From NCBI GenBank assembly GCA_037439945.1, contig JBBIVA010000103.1:1-14525 (forward strand): a DNA stretch of 14,525 bases, given 5' to 3'. The notes below the pieces were generated by a model. It saw only the letters and a list, made by a program, of their open reading frames with translations. It was not told the DNA's origin and did no database searches. Position numbers and translations under genes: made by a program. Positions 14,465-14,525 of the stretch are shown here, piece after piece. Positions within the stretch are counted from its first letter, which is position 1. Each line of letters opens with the position of its first letter. This DNA is from CALEUX01 sp037439945. Lineage in GTDB: Bacteria > Bacteroidota > Bacteroidia > Bacteroidales > Marinilabiliaceae.

Positions 14465-14497
14465 ATCAATTATTGTTTTTTAAATTTGGGTGTTGCA
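14439..14497. repeat. 11-bp inverted repeat at the truncation point of the methyltransferase
   Basis: TGCAACACCCA (14439-14449) and TGGGTGTTGCA (14487-14497) are perfectly complementary across a 37-nt AT-rich spacer that contains the new stop codon. It begins about 20 nt after the point where homology to M.EcoRV ends. It could be the end of an inserted mobile element continuing past the window. The loop is too long, and the U-tract too poor, for a terminator. Confidence 0.6.
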
Positions 14498-14525
14498 AAA
14501 TTTTCAGTATGTTTGTCAGAAAGCT

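Noticed and set aside
14439..14497. Inverted repeat as a rho-independent terminator of the EcoRV-like operon
   Set aside because: The loop is 37 nt and the following sequence is AAAATTTTC rather than a U-tract. A mobile-element end or breakpoint fits better.

Overview
The window looks like a piece of a Bacteroidota chromosome. It carries a menaquinone-synthesis cluster of the type usual in that phylum, several promoters with the Bacteroidota -7 motif TAnnTTTG, mostly weak Shine-Dalgarno signals, and AT-rich coding. An assignment below phylum (for example Bacteroidales/Marinilabiliales-like) would be a guess.

Positions 1-8045 look like resident chromosome. On the minus strand lie menF (isochorismate synthase), menD (SEPHCHC synthase) and menB (DHNA-CoA synthase), in pathway order. 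Divergent from them is an AbgT-family membrane transporter, which ends at a strong bidirectional hairpin terminator shared with a convergent small DUF1508/YegP-type protein. Next come a LexA-like XRE/S24 self-cleaving regulator and a secreted TPR-type protein gene broken by a single in-frame amber codon.

Positions of about 8100-14525 are accessory DNA holding two restriction-modification (R-M) systems in tandem. The first (8482-12323) is a tightly overlapping four-gene operon: XRE controller, m5C methyltransferase, DUF3883-type PD-(D/E)XK endonuclease, and a second m5C methyltransferase. Two full-length C5 methyltransferases around one nuclease suggest an asymmetric recognition site. The second (12789-14464) is a clear EcoRV/M.EcoRV relative (predicted GATATC). 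It shows decay or sequence damage at both ends: the endonuclease start appears displaced by one extra A, and the methyltransferase loses its conserved C-terminal end at what looks like a rearrangement junction.

The most unusual signal lies in the non-coding boundaries. Two 65-nt direct-repeat elements (8321-8385 and 12319-12383) bracket the first R-M operon. They share an almost identical 25-nt loop and the same 3x3 internal loop, but their stems differ in sequence and covary to keep the pairing. A separate ~130-nt imperfect palindrome (12546-12680), ending in GCCAAC/GTTGGC, separates the two R-M systems and loosely resembles an integron attC site. Together these suggest that folded single-stranded DNA (or RNA) elements mark the edges of exchangeable defence cassettes. 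No integrase or transposase gene is visible in the window.
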